Shown: positions 22,054-34,802 of the stretch, in pieces
How the letters are laid out: the number at the start of each line of letters is the position of its first letter
How positions within the stretch are numbered: the first letter of the stretch is position 1
NCBI GenBank assembly: GCA_950295325.1
Contig: OX485803.1
Coordinates: forward strand, 65,303,554 to 65,367,553
DNA length: 64,000 nucleotides
Source: Polytrichum commune
Taxonomy: Eukaryota > Streptophyta > Polytrichopsida > Polytrichales > Polytrichaceae
Direction of reading: 5' to 3'
Notes under the pieces: generated by a model
What the model saw: the letters and a program-made list of their open reading frames with translations, nothing else
The model's database searches: none
Told to the model about the DNA's origin: nothing
Position numbers and translations under genes: made by a program

Positions 22054-22471
22054 CATGGGGAGGTCACTCCAATGTAAAGTTGAATAACCACGTGCGAATA
22101 CTTTACATGTAAAAAATCCTACTTTTTACATAAAGCATCACCAAAATGGGTCAAACTTTAATCAATTTTTTTAATGAGTAGATATACACGGTCCCTATTA
22201 CATAGTAAAAAATGGTAACTAAATTTGATGATTTGTTTTTTTATAAATCAGACCGTTTCTAACTAGAATGATGTAGGATTGAACTAAAACAATTACTACA
22301 AAAATGAAGATGACTAAGAATGTTAAAAAAGTATACAAAAGATACTATGAATGTTTATGTGTATGTAGAAAAAAGTCATAAATTTTAAAACTATCTATGG
22401 CATGTAATATAGGGGTAGCAAACTTTGTTTGCACGTGGTGTTCAACTTGACAATGGAGTGACCTCCCCGTG
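22054..22471. mobile_element. hAT-like MITE, 418 bp
   Basis: Terminal inverted repeats of about 42 bp. The left end CATGGGGAGGTCACTCC and the inverted right end CACGGGGAGGTCACTCC continue through a shared AAGTTGAA and CCACGTGC. Flanks are AAAATAGG (22046-22053) and AGAATAGG (22472-22479), an 8-bp duplication with one mismatch. CA-start ends and 8-bp duplications are typical of hAT elements. There is no coding capacity, so it would depend on a transposase made elsewhere. Confidence 0.8.
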
Positions 22472-22479
22472 AGAATAGG

Positions 22480-23420
22480 CAAAAGAATAAGAGACACCTT
22501 GTTTAGTTATTACAGAAAAAAATATGAAACTGACTTGATGTTATTTTTGTGTAAAAACTTTACCCAAGAAATACATACAAGATTTAATTTAATTTATATT
22601 TATTAAGTTCAGAGTTGTTTGCAAAATTCTTTTGGTATCACAATTTTGACACCCACAAGTTTATTCTTGCATACCACTATTGTTGTTCACTCTTGATACC
22701 ATGCATTCACCTCTATACCAATCCAACATTGGTGTATACATAGGGTGGAGCACTTGAGGGAGCAAGCATAATTGAGTATATGGAAAAAATGCTCTGGTAT
22801 ACTAAAACCATAAATGCTTTGGTCAAACGCCTAAAAAAAGTAGCAAAGTGTTGTTTAAATTGAATATTTTCACGTTGCCCTTTACTATTACGTTAGGTAC
22901 TCAAATATAGAATATCAAGATGAAATATTCAAAACTTATCATTAAAAGTATTGTTCAAATGGTAATGGCTAGATCTGGTTTTGGACATAGATTTCATGAC
23001 CTTAAATATTTTGAAGTTGGATTTATTTTTTCATACTCCTTGAATTCATTATAAACTTGAGGGCAACATTACAAAATTTTGCAGAAAAACAAAAAATTAA
23101 TGTAAATTTTATGATGTTTTAAACAAATTTTAGACAATTGTGTGTTCAATATATATACTAGCACACTACTTGATCCGTTTTCTAAAATATGTAGACTTTT
23201 CTTGAAGAAATTTGTCAACATTAAATGGTTGGCTTTGTAGATCAATATATTTCTCAAATTTTTATGATTTTTCCCTTCACAAAATTCAAAGTTAGTATAT
23301 AGTTTTGAATCACTTTCACTTAAACTTATGCAAGGTAATGGAATTGTGTACTTGAACATGCTTGCATCCTTGAACACACACTAAATCCTGATAGTTATCA
23401 TGTTGTTGATATTATATTGA

Positions 23421-23455
<35 letters not shown>

Positions 23456-25464
23456 CCCATTCATTTTCTAATGACATTGAATATTGTAATGTTGATGTGG
23501 TGATTCTTTTAGTGACATTTTCTATGAAGAATATTACTAATACTGTCATCGCAACTTCCTTCAAGTTCATTCAAATGCCATATATTGAAACATTCATGAC
23601 ATATATTGAGAGCATCTGAACATTTATGTGATGCAATATTGTCATGAATGATTGAGATTATTATAAAAAATCACTTACTAACATTGTAAATCTACCATTC
23701 TTCCAAAAAAATTACAAGGGATGACAAATAATGTAAGGTATACAGTTAGTGCTGGTGACACTACACGGGTGATTTACAATAAGTTTTTGAGCAAGACAAT
23801 TAGGATTTGTGACGTTAAATATAATATGTAATGTAGCTTCAAATACTTACACATTGTAATAAAATAATAATTAAAACTACCACATTCGGGGAAAACATTT
23901 TTGTCTTTCTTAATCAGCTTGTCAAATCGTTTCTTGGCAAAGCTAGAAAGTGCCCTTAAAGTGTCCCACGTTGGTGGGAGACAGTTACTACCCACCCCCA
24001 CCGCATGTGTGGGTTGTTACAAGAGCATCTTAATTTGTTAATCAATGTAGAGTTTTTTTTCCTTTAAATTGACATTTTGAATATTTTTGAAGCAACGCCA
24101 AATGCTCATGCCACCCATAAAGTCCAAATGATTACAAAATCATTATTGCCTCACAATACCCGAGGAAGAGGCCACCCTCTACGCTAAGCCCTTTCCCGCC
24201 CTCAAAAAACCAAGTGACTCCTACAGTTTTGGAAGTTGTGTCTCTCGCGATAATCGGTGGCCAGTGAAAATTTTATGACATGCATGAACTTTATGAGTGG
24301 TGTGAAGTTGTGGACATGGGGCATTGCAATGAACGGGGAGAACCGGCTGCTAGTTTCAGATGAACCGGTTGAGTTTGAGGAATAACCAGTTGCACTTCAA
24401 GGCGTCAAGAAAATTACAGATCGTTTTAGAGGAATTTATAGAACATACCCCCATTCCAATAAACAAAAAAACCGAAAGATGTCAACATGTAACTGGTTGG
24501 ACTTGGAAACACAAGGATCTCAATTGATCATGCCCCATAATCTCCCCGGACACTGGGGCATTGGCCCAAAAACTTTGGAAACCGATTATCAAGAGAATCA
24601 CTTTACAATGTTTGTTCAACATGCCACAATAAGCAACTCATCAACATCCTTCAAATCCCAAGTTCTCGATCCACTATTAGGGCCACTTCACACACGAAAT
24701 CGAGAACCCGTGACCATTGCACTTCAAGCACTCTCATTGGTGGAAAAGGCGAAGCCGGTCCAAGTTCGCTTCCCACCACGTTCGAGGGACCAACAAATGA
24801 ATGAAAAGTCGACATGACATCGAAAGGATCACGTTTCCATGGCCACTTGGACTCTTTTCAAAATACCACCTCTTGGAGGTAGGCCGAACACAAAACCAGG
24901 AGACCATGGCACTCCGCGATCTCACAACCGTTGATTTACTTTATTTTATCATGTGTGAGAATCTCGGTTGAGGGCCCAGTCACATATGACTTCACACTGC
25001 ACTTGAGAGCCCGTAATTAACCACACTGCATGATTTTGGAAGTGCCTTAGGACGGCCTTTGGAGGCTTGTGGTGGTGGGCTCTCACAACTCCATGATCAT
25101 GGCTCTTGGCTCATGCGTGAAGTGGCCCTTAAGCCATTTGTTGTTTGGTGAGCGAAAAGGGAAGAGGACAGCGGTCTCTCAACTGGACACATTTGTTCCA
25201 TGGTTCTGGGAAAGGCCTCGAGCGGCAGTCTACGGTGGTCCGTTTATTTGTAGACAAGAGTACAAATACGGGTCCCCACAACCCAAACAACATGCTCAAA
25301 AGACCATGTGAGACACAAAGGGTGACAGCAGGTACTTTAATTCAACGTCGACTTTACAGGAGTCTATGTTCACTTGTTAATTAATCCTAGACTACACGGA
25401 ACTATTATATGCATTTGCACCAACTTGTACCCTTTTCGAGAACCTAAGGTGTGCCTGTGGGCCT
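22480..25464. other. Unassigned AT-rich sequence
   Basis: No recognisable domain on either strand. The 112-residue + strand frame at 24479-24817 and smaller ones have no family I know. An (AT)n tract is listed separately. Confidence 0.4.
23422..23453. repeat. (AT)n microsatellite
   Basis: About 15 AT units. Confidence 0.9.
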
Positions 25465-26350
25465 TCTATGATGCGGTCGCTCTTCTTGATTGGACACTTA
25501 TATGTAAGTGACGGTTTATGCATGGCAAGGTTTCTCTTAACTGGTTTGTGATTGTTTCTGTGTTAAGAAATGGATTTCCATGCATGGCAAGAGGGCAAAC
25601 ACATAACCATGACCTCGGAACCCGAAAAGGAGTTGGTACTTGGAGGGGACCGGGCTGGTGATCGGACCAAGACACAAAAGAGAAAACAAGGACAAGTAGT
25701 CAAGTAAGTGGGAGAATCAAGGCGGAATGAGCCATTGAGGGGGATAGCATGTCTCGCACTCCTCCACCGAGATTGAGAAACTAAGAGAGAGAGAGAGAGC
25801 GGCGGCATCAAATAGAGACCTAGTGCACTCCTTCAAAAAAGGCCAAGATGCCTACCATTTGTATGCTTGCAAAGGACTTTGTGTAGATCCCAAAGACATG
25901 TCAAATTGTTCAAGGTACCAACCTCCACCCGCATGTACGGGACAAGGACATTGAAAAAACGTGTGTTGTAGCGAGATTGGAATGTGTGCTCAAGTTGAGT
26001 GCATTGTTCCAAGTCCAATTGCTTTGAACGCGATTACAAGGGCCTATGTGATCTTTAAAAGAGAAAAATGACCTTCATTTTAGCCTCCTTCAACTTTGGT
26101 ATCTCATCCCCTATTCTAAAGCTTGAAACAACCGCTGCAAACACATGAGACTTATGCAACTCATCTCGTGTCGGTGAAAATTCTAAAACTCTACCACTAT
26201 AGTAGCTTTGGTAGGAAAAATTCACCAACACAAGATCACGATTTTCCTGGGTCTCATATGCGTGATTTGCAATTGTTCATGAGATTAGGCATTCCCAACT
26301 CCCGATCTAATGGCCAACATTATTTGTGGAGTTGGAAGTGCCCGAAATAG
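25465..26350 (+). repeat. Unrecognised dispersed repeat, copy A
   Basis: Shares with the other copies: CTTCTTGATTGGACAC, then ATGGCAAGG, then a block around GAGATTGGA..GTGTGCTCAA, then GGGCCTATGTGATC, a CTTCAcTTTgaCCTC-like block, and finally GTGGAGTTGGAAGTGCCC near 26328. This is the longest copy. Its small frames end in a shared WSWKCP string but show no known domain. Confidence 0.55.
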
Positions 26351-28249
26351 GACCACAAACCTCATAAATAATTGGAGATCGCAATAAACTTACCAGTCCG
26401 TCGATATCATACATGTGCTACTAAGGTGGAGGCACCTACAACCAATAAAATAAGAGAGTTTGCATTTGTTTAGAAGGAGCATTACTAGGGAATTGTTTTT
26501 CCTGCAAAGAGAAACAAATTCAAAGGAGAATGCAAAAAAAATGGTTTTTTTTTCCATGAATAAGGAAATTGCTACAAATTTCGAAGCGGTAACATTAGGG
26601 TGACACATAGCTCATCTATAGGTTAACCCATAACCACTCATCTAAATGCTAATGCTTGGTTGCAACGGTTGTGAAAACTCTTATGAATGTAATCAATCAC
26701 AGGCCGCCAACACATAAACCTTAACTCCGTTCCTGTAAAAAATGTAGATCTCACCCATGTGGACATTACACGACCCTTGTGAGTGGTTAAATGGACCTGG
26801 TCGACTATGGATGCCTCGACCTTACATTATATACGTACTACTGTAGACCGCAAAAAGTGATCAACCATGATCAAGGGAGCAGTATATGAAAACTGGAGCA
26901 TTGAATGGAGGCGTCAGAGTCTGTGAGTTCCATGTTCTGAGCGGATCTGGAGTTCATATCGGAATGTTCAAATTTGTAATGAATATGATCCAGGGGTCGT
27001 TTGTCACCACACGCTCAAATTTCAATGAAACTTGGTGAGTGCTCGGATCATGGCAAAGCATGCGCGCGGATGGGGCTGATGAGATACTGTGAAGGTCATT
27101 GACTTTGTGAATAATATTAGGGAATAATTAGCTAGGTCGAACGTGTGAAGTATTGATAGTGATCTTCCAGAGGTAAGCTATGATGTAACTTAGGTACTAT
27201 TATTCACTACCGATCCTTTGTAGCTTGAATTTGATTCAAGGTGCCAATTACAGTAGTACTGAATTAGCTAGAAGCATAATGAATATTCCTGACCACAGTT
27301 GGTACATGGTAATGTTTGAGCAGACGGGACAAGTGTGGGGTCTGTGATCCGTTTCTAGACCTCCTTGGATCTGCACTTAGATTTTGTCGGCTGTTGATCT
27401 TAAGCCAACTCAAGGTAAAGAAAGTTTTGTCGCACATGAGGGACTGCCGGTTGCCGGAAATTGGGCAGAGTGAAAGTGGTGATGAATCTCGGGTGCACAA
27501 ACGGCATCTATATACATACATCAAAAGAATCCGACAGCCTAGGTATAATCTTTCTTGAGAAGGTCGTTTTGTTTTGTCTACTATTACTACCCATAGCATT
27601 ACGGTGGGTTTGTTTGTCTTGCAAGGACGGTCACGAGCACTTTTTACCTAAAAATCCGGTAAGAACTGAGAAGTAGCTAGAACTCAAAGCCTCCTGTGTC
27701 GAATCTTTAGAGAAAATACAGACCACGAAACGAATCTAATGGCGCATGATCTTCCTTGATGAGAGCAGCCTGTAGTGCTCTTCACAGTTTTTAATTCTTT
27801 AATTTAATGTTCTGTGCATGCAGTTTGAGCCCAGTGCACTTCACCCAACCAGTCTCTAGGTCTGACTAGAACTTGTGGGTGGACAAAACTTGTACCACTT
27901 ATAAAAGGATGGCAAACGCGAGGAGATAAATCACACTTTTTGCAGGCAGCGACAATCAAACAATCTTCCCGTCGGGAAATGGCCGCTATCCTTCAGACAT
28001 AAAGACACAAATCTCTCCTGTTTGCAAAGCTCCTCGTGAAATTCTTTCGGGTCGAGCCACCTTGACACCTGGCTGGGCACTGGACAGACAATGATCTCAG
28101 ACTGCAGGAAAAGCTTAAGTTGCCACCAACGCCTGTGTCAATAATCTCTTCTGCCTCCAGCATATATGACATTTCGAGGTACACTAAATCCGACATGATT
28201 CACAAGGCTACTCACACTCGGCCTGGAAATTCATGTTGTCAAATGATTC
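26351..28249. other. Unassigned low-copy-looking sequence
   Basis: More balanced base use than its neighbours in 26900-28200, and short open frames on both strands (for example 27264-27599 on the - strand and 27316-27558 on the + strand). I cannot match any to a family, and no splice-flanked exon was convincing. Confidence 0.35.
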
Positions 28250-29410
28250 CAAGCAGTAACTCAATTCTTATAATTGTTGTTTTCAACCATGGATTTGTTT
28301 TTCTATAAACTACACCAGGTGAAAGTCTCAATATTACTACAAGTGTTGCTGCTTTATGTAATGTGGATAGCCAACCACGCGAAGTAGGATATCCTATATA
28401 TGCAATAAGGTGCAGCGTGCTTACTGAAAGAAATCTTGGGTGAGCTGCCCTTCAGTCAAAGTCGGTGTGGTAACGCAAACTTCTGAAATGATTAGTTTCA
28501 ACCATGGAATAGAGAAGTAGAGTTGATGAAAGTCTCAATACTGGTGCTGCCTCATGTAATATGGTTTCAAGCCAACCACATAAGTAGCCAATTTTTTTTT
28601 AATAATATGGTCCACTCCAAACTTGTCGTGCAACAATTAGCTTATCAAAAGAAATCTGGGCAAGGTGTCATTCAGCTACAGTCCAAGCAGTCTCAATGAT
28701 TAGTATCAACACATTGGAAAAAATATGAAGTAGAGGTGGGGAAAGTTTCACTGCCTCATTGGTAATGTGTTTGTTGACCTCAAAAGCTGTGTATTCTATA
28801 TGCAGAGTAAGGTGCACCAAAAGCCGTGCAATTTTCTTATTGAAAAGAAATAAATATGGGTGAGCTCTATGTCATTCTGTTGAAGTTTAAGTAGTGACTC
28901 AAATCTCTTAATCATTAGTTCCAACTAACCTTTGGATAAAGAAATAAAAAGTAGTAGAGGTGGCGAAAGTCTCATCTACATGTGTTGCTGCCTCATATAA
29001 TAATGGTTTGTCAATGATGTAAGTAGCAATTTCTATGTGTGCAATAAGGTGCACCAAAGTCACGCAATTTGCTTACTAAAAGAAATTTGGGTGAGGTGAC
29101 ATCCAGTTGAAGTCCAAGCAGTAACTCAAATCTCTCGGTTATTAGTTTGAATCACCCGATGATGGAAAATTAGAAAAATAGTGTTGTAGAAAGTCTCAAT
29201 ATTAGAAGTCGTGTTGCCCCATGTAAATACAGTTTGGGAACCACATTAGTTATAGCATACTCTATATACGCAATAACCTGTGCCACCTGATCATTGATGT
29301 CTGCTTACAAGAAGGAAGCAAAAGACTGGTCCCAAGTTTAAAGTTTAGTGATCTGCTCCCCAAAAGCCGTGCAATTTGCTTACTGAACAAAAATCTAGGT
29401 GAGCGTGTGA
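28250..29410. repeat. Degenerate ~220-bp tandem repeat, about five units
   Basis: Repeated landmarks in order: an ACCATGGA or similar stretch, GAAAGTCTCAATATT, TGTTGCTGCCTCATGTAAT, a CTATATGCAATAAGGTGC block, CGTGCAATTTGCTTACT, AAAAGAAATTTGGGTGAG, and AGTCCAAGCAGTAACTCAAA. The GAAAGTCTCA word recurs near 28322, 28529, 28740 (as GAAAGTTTCA), 28965 and 29190, giving units of about 207-225 bp. Units are diverged with indels, so this is an old amplification. Confidence 0.75.
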
Positions 29411-30289
29411 CGTACATCACTGAGGAATCGCAACCTGTGACAGTTGGGTCAGCTGCAAATTAATCCCACATATGACAGGAACCTGATGTACTGCATTCAG
29501 ATCCATGGCCGATCCTATCAAAGAGATGTACAACTTTACTGCAATTTTGAGTCAGCTGAGTAAACACAAAAGGGGACAAAAGTGAACACAAGAGAATAGT
29601 AAACAGGTAGTCACAGGTAAATTTGGGAACTTGAAAACAGGTAGCGGGGAATGTGTGAACAATATTTATCTGTACATGTGAGTGGTGTTACAATTTACAA
29701 CTTCCGGGCGAACTAGGTGTGGGACTCTGTTAAAATGTTGGTGGTGGATCTTCCCATTGCTACTTTGTGAATGATGAAGTGTACGATCTACAGATGTATG
29801 TCTTCAAGGTTGTGATTCCAAGGTTATCAATGAATATGGGCAGGAAGGTTTCATGACCCCTTCCGTTGCATTGAGTGAGGTGAGAAAGAGTCAAAATTTG
29901 CATAATCCAGCACATTAACTGCCAAAATGGACGGTGGACTACTATGTCAGTCATGCTGCACAGGCCTATCTACATTAAATTAGAATCGACTGTAAGGAGT
30001 TCGTATCAACAAGCAGTCTGACCTCTTTATGCAATGATGCATCAACAATTTATTTTTTACCTCAGACACTAATACGTAGTAACCATGAGCACGCAAGTAG
30101 AATCAATCGATTACCAGCACACATTACATCCATAAGTGGGAGGAAAGGACACTCTTCTCGGACAAACTGCACCTCTCTTGATCAGTCTGACCTATGGGAA
30201 TATTCTGCTGAAATGGTGGTACAACAGTAGCCAGAACATTACTTGAAACACCAGCAATTTTATGTCATAAGTTCAATTCAGGAAATGGC
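29411..30289. other. Unassigned sequence
   Basis: No open frame with a domain, and no repeat or RNA signal seen. Confidence 0.35.
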
Positions 30290-30480
30290 ATCAAATATTT
30301 TGTTGACTCTTTGAACCTCTTGGCTTAATAGTCAACAATTAATAAGTTCATATGAGCTCAACAATTATGAAGAATATGGATCCAGCCGCGATATGGTTTT
30401 GTCAATCATCTCGCACTAATTGCGTGTTTCATATCCTACAAGAAGTCGAGGCAGAGCTAGAAGTGCCCATTTGAGGCCCA
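30290..30480 (+). repeat. Dispersed repeat, copy F (3' block only)
   Basis: Contains the ATATGAGCTC block, then CATCTCGCACTAATTGCGTG, then TTTCATATCCTACAAGAAGT, shared with 31140-31330 and 38370-38530. Confidence 0.5.
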
Positions 30481-30959
30481 CTCACCTTAACAATGGCATG
30501 CATGCAACATGCCACACATTTGAAGATTCAAGGCTTCAGCTTGATGGTTGTATTAATTGCACAGACATGTATGTAAATTATAAAACAGGTGCAATAGTGA
30601 ACATATAAATCACTGGCTACAATGGGTAGTGTCAAATCTACAAGAGAAAGTTCAAAGGAACAAGAATTTGGACAAGACATAAATAGCAGGGATTTAGGAA
30701 AGCAATTGGTAGTTAGGAATAAGAATCACTGCTAAGTTACCCGCAAAGGATTATAGAATATGCGTTGTCAACACACCATGAGATCCGAGTCTTAGCTTAC
30801 ATTGGAAAGTAGAGTACCGAAATTATTTATAAGAAATATGTAACCAAATAATCCAAGAACAATCACTTAGCCATCGATGTAATATGTTTGTCCACAACCT
30901 AACAGCCACATAAGGTAGGTGTGCCTAATTCCAACACAACAATAATCTGGAAACCTATA

Positions 30960-31340
30960 TCTGAGTGGCTTTGTGGTTAGATGGAGATCTAAGCATAGAC
31001 ACCAAAAAGGACATATGCATAAATGAGATTGGACTATAAGTTCAAAATATGCTAACATTCTAGGTTCAATAGTCAACATGATTGATGGGCCAATATGACC
31101 ACTTAATGAACACAAGAATCTTCACTTTGAAAATGAATAAGATATTCATGTGAGCTCCAAAATTGTGAGACAAATGACTATAGACACAATGTGGAATTCT
31201 AATCATCTAGCACTAATTATGTGTTCATATCCTACAATAAGTTAGCACAGAGAGAAAACTATCCAAATAACACACATCTACCTTAGATCATAGCATTTTG
31301 CCTCAAGCCAAAAACAATATTTAGTTCATGTTTGAAAAGT
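30960..31340 (+). repeat. Dispersed repeat, copy B
   Basis: Has GACACCAAAAAGGACATATG, GAGATTGGACTATAAG, TTCAATAGTCAACATGATTG, AGAATCTTCACTTTGA, GTGAGCTCCAAAATTGTGAG, and the GTGTTCATATCCTACAATAAG block, in the same order as copy E. Confidence 0.6.
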
Positions 31341-31879
31341 ATCAACTATGTCCATCATGGCTATCATAATATTGAGGTCATTGTAGTTGCACTGATCACC
31401 TTCATCAAAAATGTTGGATGCCCCTATAAAGTTGGCAGTTACAATGTTCTTTGATTCTCATAGTGAATCACATGTGAGCTTAGAATGCAAGGAATGAAAT
31501 AAAAAATGATTTTAGAGTTTGGGAGGCCAAAAGGTTAATGGGACTGAAAGTACATCAACATGGTTTCAAACCAAGTAATTCCCTAGAGTGGTAGCCTCCT
31601 CAAGATAGAGACTAATGTCAACTTGATCCGATTCAAAGAAAGACTTGAGGCTCCCCAATACTACATTCTCGAATATTGGTGGAAATTTATCTCTAATGGG
31701 GTTATATAGGGGCCACTCCGACACAAAGTGTGCCTCGTTTTCAACTACATTGTAAGAGCAAAGTGGCATAGTCTATTATCTCTAGAGATAATCAACCACC
31801 ATCCAAGTCTATGGTTTGCGATATGGTAAGCAACGATAATCTTGCGTTGTGGTGGTGTCAAGAGGGACGACTACTAAAT
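31341..31879. other. Unassigned sequence between repeat copies
   Basis: No recognisable feature. The 67-residue - strand frame at 31566-31769 (LCSYNVVENEAHFVSEWPLY) faintly resembles the C-terminal zinc-knuckle region of an L1-type LINE, where H-F..C usually occurs, but it is too short to call. Confidence 0.3.
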
Positions 31880-32140
31880 AATGGGCTAGTGTTATGTAGA
31901 CACCTACATTTGAGTGGAATATGGTGACACTTGCAACCAAGAATGGACACCACCAAAACATGTGTTATGGTGAGATTGGACTATGTGCTGAAATGGAAAC
32001 TATTTTAACTTCAACACATTCAAAGGGCCTATGTGATCACTTAAAAGAGGAAGAAGAATCTTCACTTTGACCTCTTATAACTTTTGCATTTCAACTTTGA
32101 TTTTGACAATTTGAAGCAACAATCTTCATGGTTCACAACT
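31880..32140 (+). repeat. Dispersed repeat, copy C
   Basis: Carries AAGAATGGACACCACCAAAA, CATGTGTTATGGTGAGATTG, GACTATGTGCTGAAATGG, AAGGGCCTATGTGATCACTT and GAATCTTCACTTTGACCTC in the family order. Confidence 0.6.
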
Positions 32141-33107
32141 GTTCACCTCATTGAATAAGGCAATTCACGGTCCCATCCAACAGCCAAAAGTGTGTGCAGT
32201 CGGAAGTAAACCTTATGAGATAATCATTAGAGTACAACCAGGAACCTACTCAAAGAGAGACATTGTGTTATCAAATACTATACGATGGAAGAATCTTCAC
32301 AACAATGTGCATGTTAGCAGATTGAATGACATATAAAGGCAGCTTGGTCATGGGTTAGATGCGAGATTAAACTGCCACCTTCTTTAAGACTTGGGACACC
32401 TATTGCTTATCATTCAGATTGGAAGGCAGAGAGCAAGAGAGATGACTCCAATGTTGCCATTGGCATGAAGTATGGTGTTGCTTCATCTTTGAGTTGGTCT
32501 CATTCTATGTGTAATCCTGAATCAGGTATGGAGATTTTCAAGGCCCTCAAAGACTATTGCCTGCTTTAAAAGGTGAACACCTTGAAAGGGTGGAGGCAAG
32601 CTGGACTGAACCTACCTATCTCCCCTAAACCCCCTAGGTTCCCACGTTGTTTGGTTGTAAGCTAAATTGGATGCCAAAGTGATATCATTAAGTCTTCCCA
32701 TAAGGCTATATTGGGCTACTTTCATACCACTTGAAAAAATCTGAGTTTACATATGTGATAAAAATGAATAAATCTTATTTTTGCAAACAGCCTCATGAGA
32801 ACCTTTATTATTAGCCTACCAAGTCTTTGTTTGATGAAATAGTCGTTTAAACCAAAACCTGATAAGGACGAGGGTGAGAGGTGATGAATATACACCATAC
32901 TCTTGCATTCATTGCAGCAAATATGCAGACCATATGTCACTAGAAGGAATGGGGGTCCTTTCTAACACAAAAAGGACACATAAATGACAGTGTGTTTGGG
33001 TCATGACATGTGTCATGAAGTAAAGCAGGCCTGTGGGGTACTGTCATCCTGGACCAGTCCTATTTTTTACCAAGTGAGTGTTAGAAATGTTTAAGGCCTT
33101 TGACTGC
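32141..33107. other. Unassigned sequence
   Basis: Short frames only. The frame at 32151-32336 contains VQPGTYSKRDIVLSNTIRWKN-like residues, of unknown family. Nothing else supportable. Confidence 0.3.
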
Positions 33108-33177
33108 GACCGTAATTAATGATTTTGACGGCCGTGGCAATTAATGACCTTGATCGCCGCGATAATTAATGATTATG
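33108..33177. repeat. Three short diverged tandem units
   Basis: Three successive copies of a roughly 25-30-bp unit with the core TAATTAATGA, preceded each time by a CG-rich GCG/GCC word. Confidence 0.6.
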
Positions 33178-33224
33178 TGGAAATTGCAGAGGTACATTAA
33201 TTTAATCTCATATAATATGTCTCC

Positions 33225-33418
33225 TTAAAAGAAATCTCCATTAATAAATGCAATCCTTACCCTCCACCCAACCCACCCCTTTAGTGCACATACATCCAAG
33301 TGCCTAGCCATATACCTACCAAGGAAGGATAAGCCAAGGGCGGGGGGGCCAAGGGATTTGATCCTTGAACCACTTGGCTCCCACATGGAGGCCTTAGCCA
33401 CTAAGCCACCACTCCGCG
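33225..33418 (-). mobile_element. tRNA-derived SINE
   Basis: On the - strand a perfect RNA polymerase III A box, TGGCTTAGTGG (33408-33398), is followed 34 bases later by a perfect B-box core, GATCAAATCC (33363-33354). The surrounding head (GCGGAGTGGTGGCTTAGTGG onward) resembles a decayed tRNA, but the acceptor stem does not close, so it is not a functional tRNA. The unrelated body continues to about 33225. Target duplications and a clear 3' tail were not found. Known role: SINEs are transcribed by polymerase III and copied by LINE proteins. Confidence 0.6.
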
Positions 33419-33469
33419 CATGATACATGAGGAGTTTTCAAAACCTTTGTATGTAGAGACCCCAAGTTA

Positions 33470-34010
33470 CTTTTTATTTATTTACTGTCTACTATTTACT
33501 GTCTATTATTTACTGTCCAGTATTTACTGTCTACTATTTACTGGTTATTATTTACTGCCCAGTATTTGTTTTTACTGTGTATTATTTACTATTAACTGTC
33601 TGGTATTTTCTATTTACTGCCTCGTATTTACTGTTTATATTCTAATATTTACTATGTACTACCTAATATTCAATGTTTATAGTTTTATTTTTAATTTTTA
33701 ATATTTTTAATATTTTTATTTTCAGAATTTTTTATTATCTATTTTTTATAGTATACTATTTACTATTTATGGTCTGGTATTTAATATTTAATATTTAATG
33801 TATATTATTACTATTAATGGTATGATATTCGTTATTTTCATAGTTATATTATTATATACTGTATATAGTATATTATTTACTATGTATGTCCGATGTTTAC
33901 TATTTACTATTTATAGTATACTGTTTTACTATTAACGGTATTTTATTTATTATATACTATAAATTGTCTACTATTTACTGTGAAATATTTATTGTTTAGT
34001 ATTTACTATG
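33470..34010. repeat. AT-rich minisatellite of TATTTACTGTCTA-type units
   Basis: Over 30 imperfect repeats of a 12-17-bp unit based on TATTTACTGT(C/T)TA. They are cleanest at 33480-33620 and decay towards 34010. The + strand frame across it (33420-33701) is only the repeat read as Y/L/F-rich codons and is not a gene. Confidence 0.85.
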
Positions 34011-34107
34011 TACTATCTTAATGCTTTGATGTCGGATGAATGAAAGATACACTTGTATGCGGTAATTTCCTCTCTCCTACCTTAGTACTTAATGAAGTAG
34101 GTGAGTC

Positions 34108-34293
34108 ACATTTAGGTAGTTAATGAAGTAGGTGACTTACATCTACGTCAAAGTCTAGCTAGAAGATCTATGAAACGCCTTAATTATAGAACATTCCTTC
34201 ACATTTAGGTAGTTAATGAAGTAGGTGACTTACATCTAGGTCAAAGTCTAGTTAGAAGATCTATGAAACGCCTTAATTATAGAACATTCCTTC
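34108..34293. repeat. Tandem duplication, 2 x 93 bp
   Basis: 34108-34200 is repeated at 34201-34293 with only two differences that I can see (ACGTC against AGGTC, CTAGCTAG against CTAGTTAG). A recent local duplication. Confidence 0.9.
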
Positions 34294-34399
34294 ATGGACC
34301 AAACTAATGACATTAGAATGACACAACTTCCACACATGTTGAAATTATATGTCGCGGAGCTCAAAATTCAAGCTCAAAATTCAAGCGTGTGGAAACTTG

Positions 34400-34423
34400 C
34401 GACACGGAGGGCCCTCCGTGTCG
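34400..34423. repeat. Perfect 24-bp palindrome
   Basis: Half-site CGACACGGAGGG is followed immediately by its reverse complement. It is GC-rich in an AT-rich setting and can form a loopless cruciform. No associated gene is seen. Confidence 0.9.
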
Positions 34424-34802
34424 AAGGGGGTATGTCGAAGGGGACCCATTCCTTCTAGTGTGTCTATACATCACACTTTGCAGCTTACAATTCATATAGC
34501 AAAATCAAAATATCAGTATTTAAAGACCCACGTCTGACATGAAAGTCAACAGTTTGTAGTATTAACTTGCGAATAGCTGCAGCAAAACAATGAGCTTTTC
34601 AATCTAAAGCAACAAACACCTGAATTGCTGGACCTGACCCTGGACACTACATACCTTAGCGTAATGTCAGCCATCAGCCTATGACAATTCCATTCTTGAC
34701 TAAGATCTCCACTGAGAGCTTAGACTTATATTTTCGTTCAAACAGTCAATTAAAACTGCAGAATGACAAAACTTGGAAAACTCAAACAAACGAGATGTGC
34801 AC

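Noticed and set aside
33354-33418. Functional tRNA gene
   Set aside because: The A and B boxes are good, but the acceptor and anticodon stems do not pair. A SINE head fits better.
33420-33701. Hydrophobic 93-residue frame that could look like a membrane protein
   Set aside because: It is the TATTTACTGT minisatellite read as Tyr/Leu/Phe codons.
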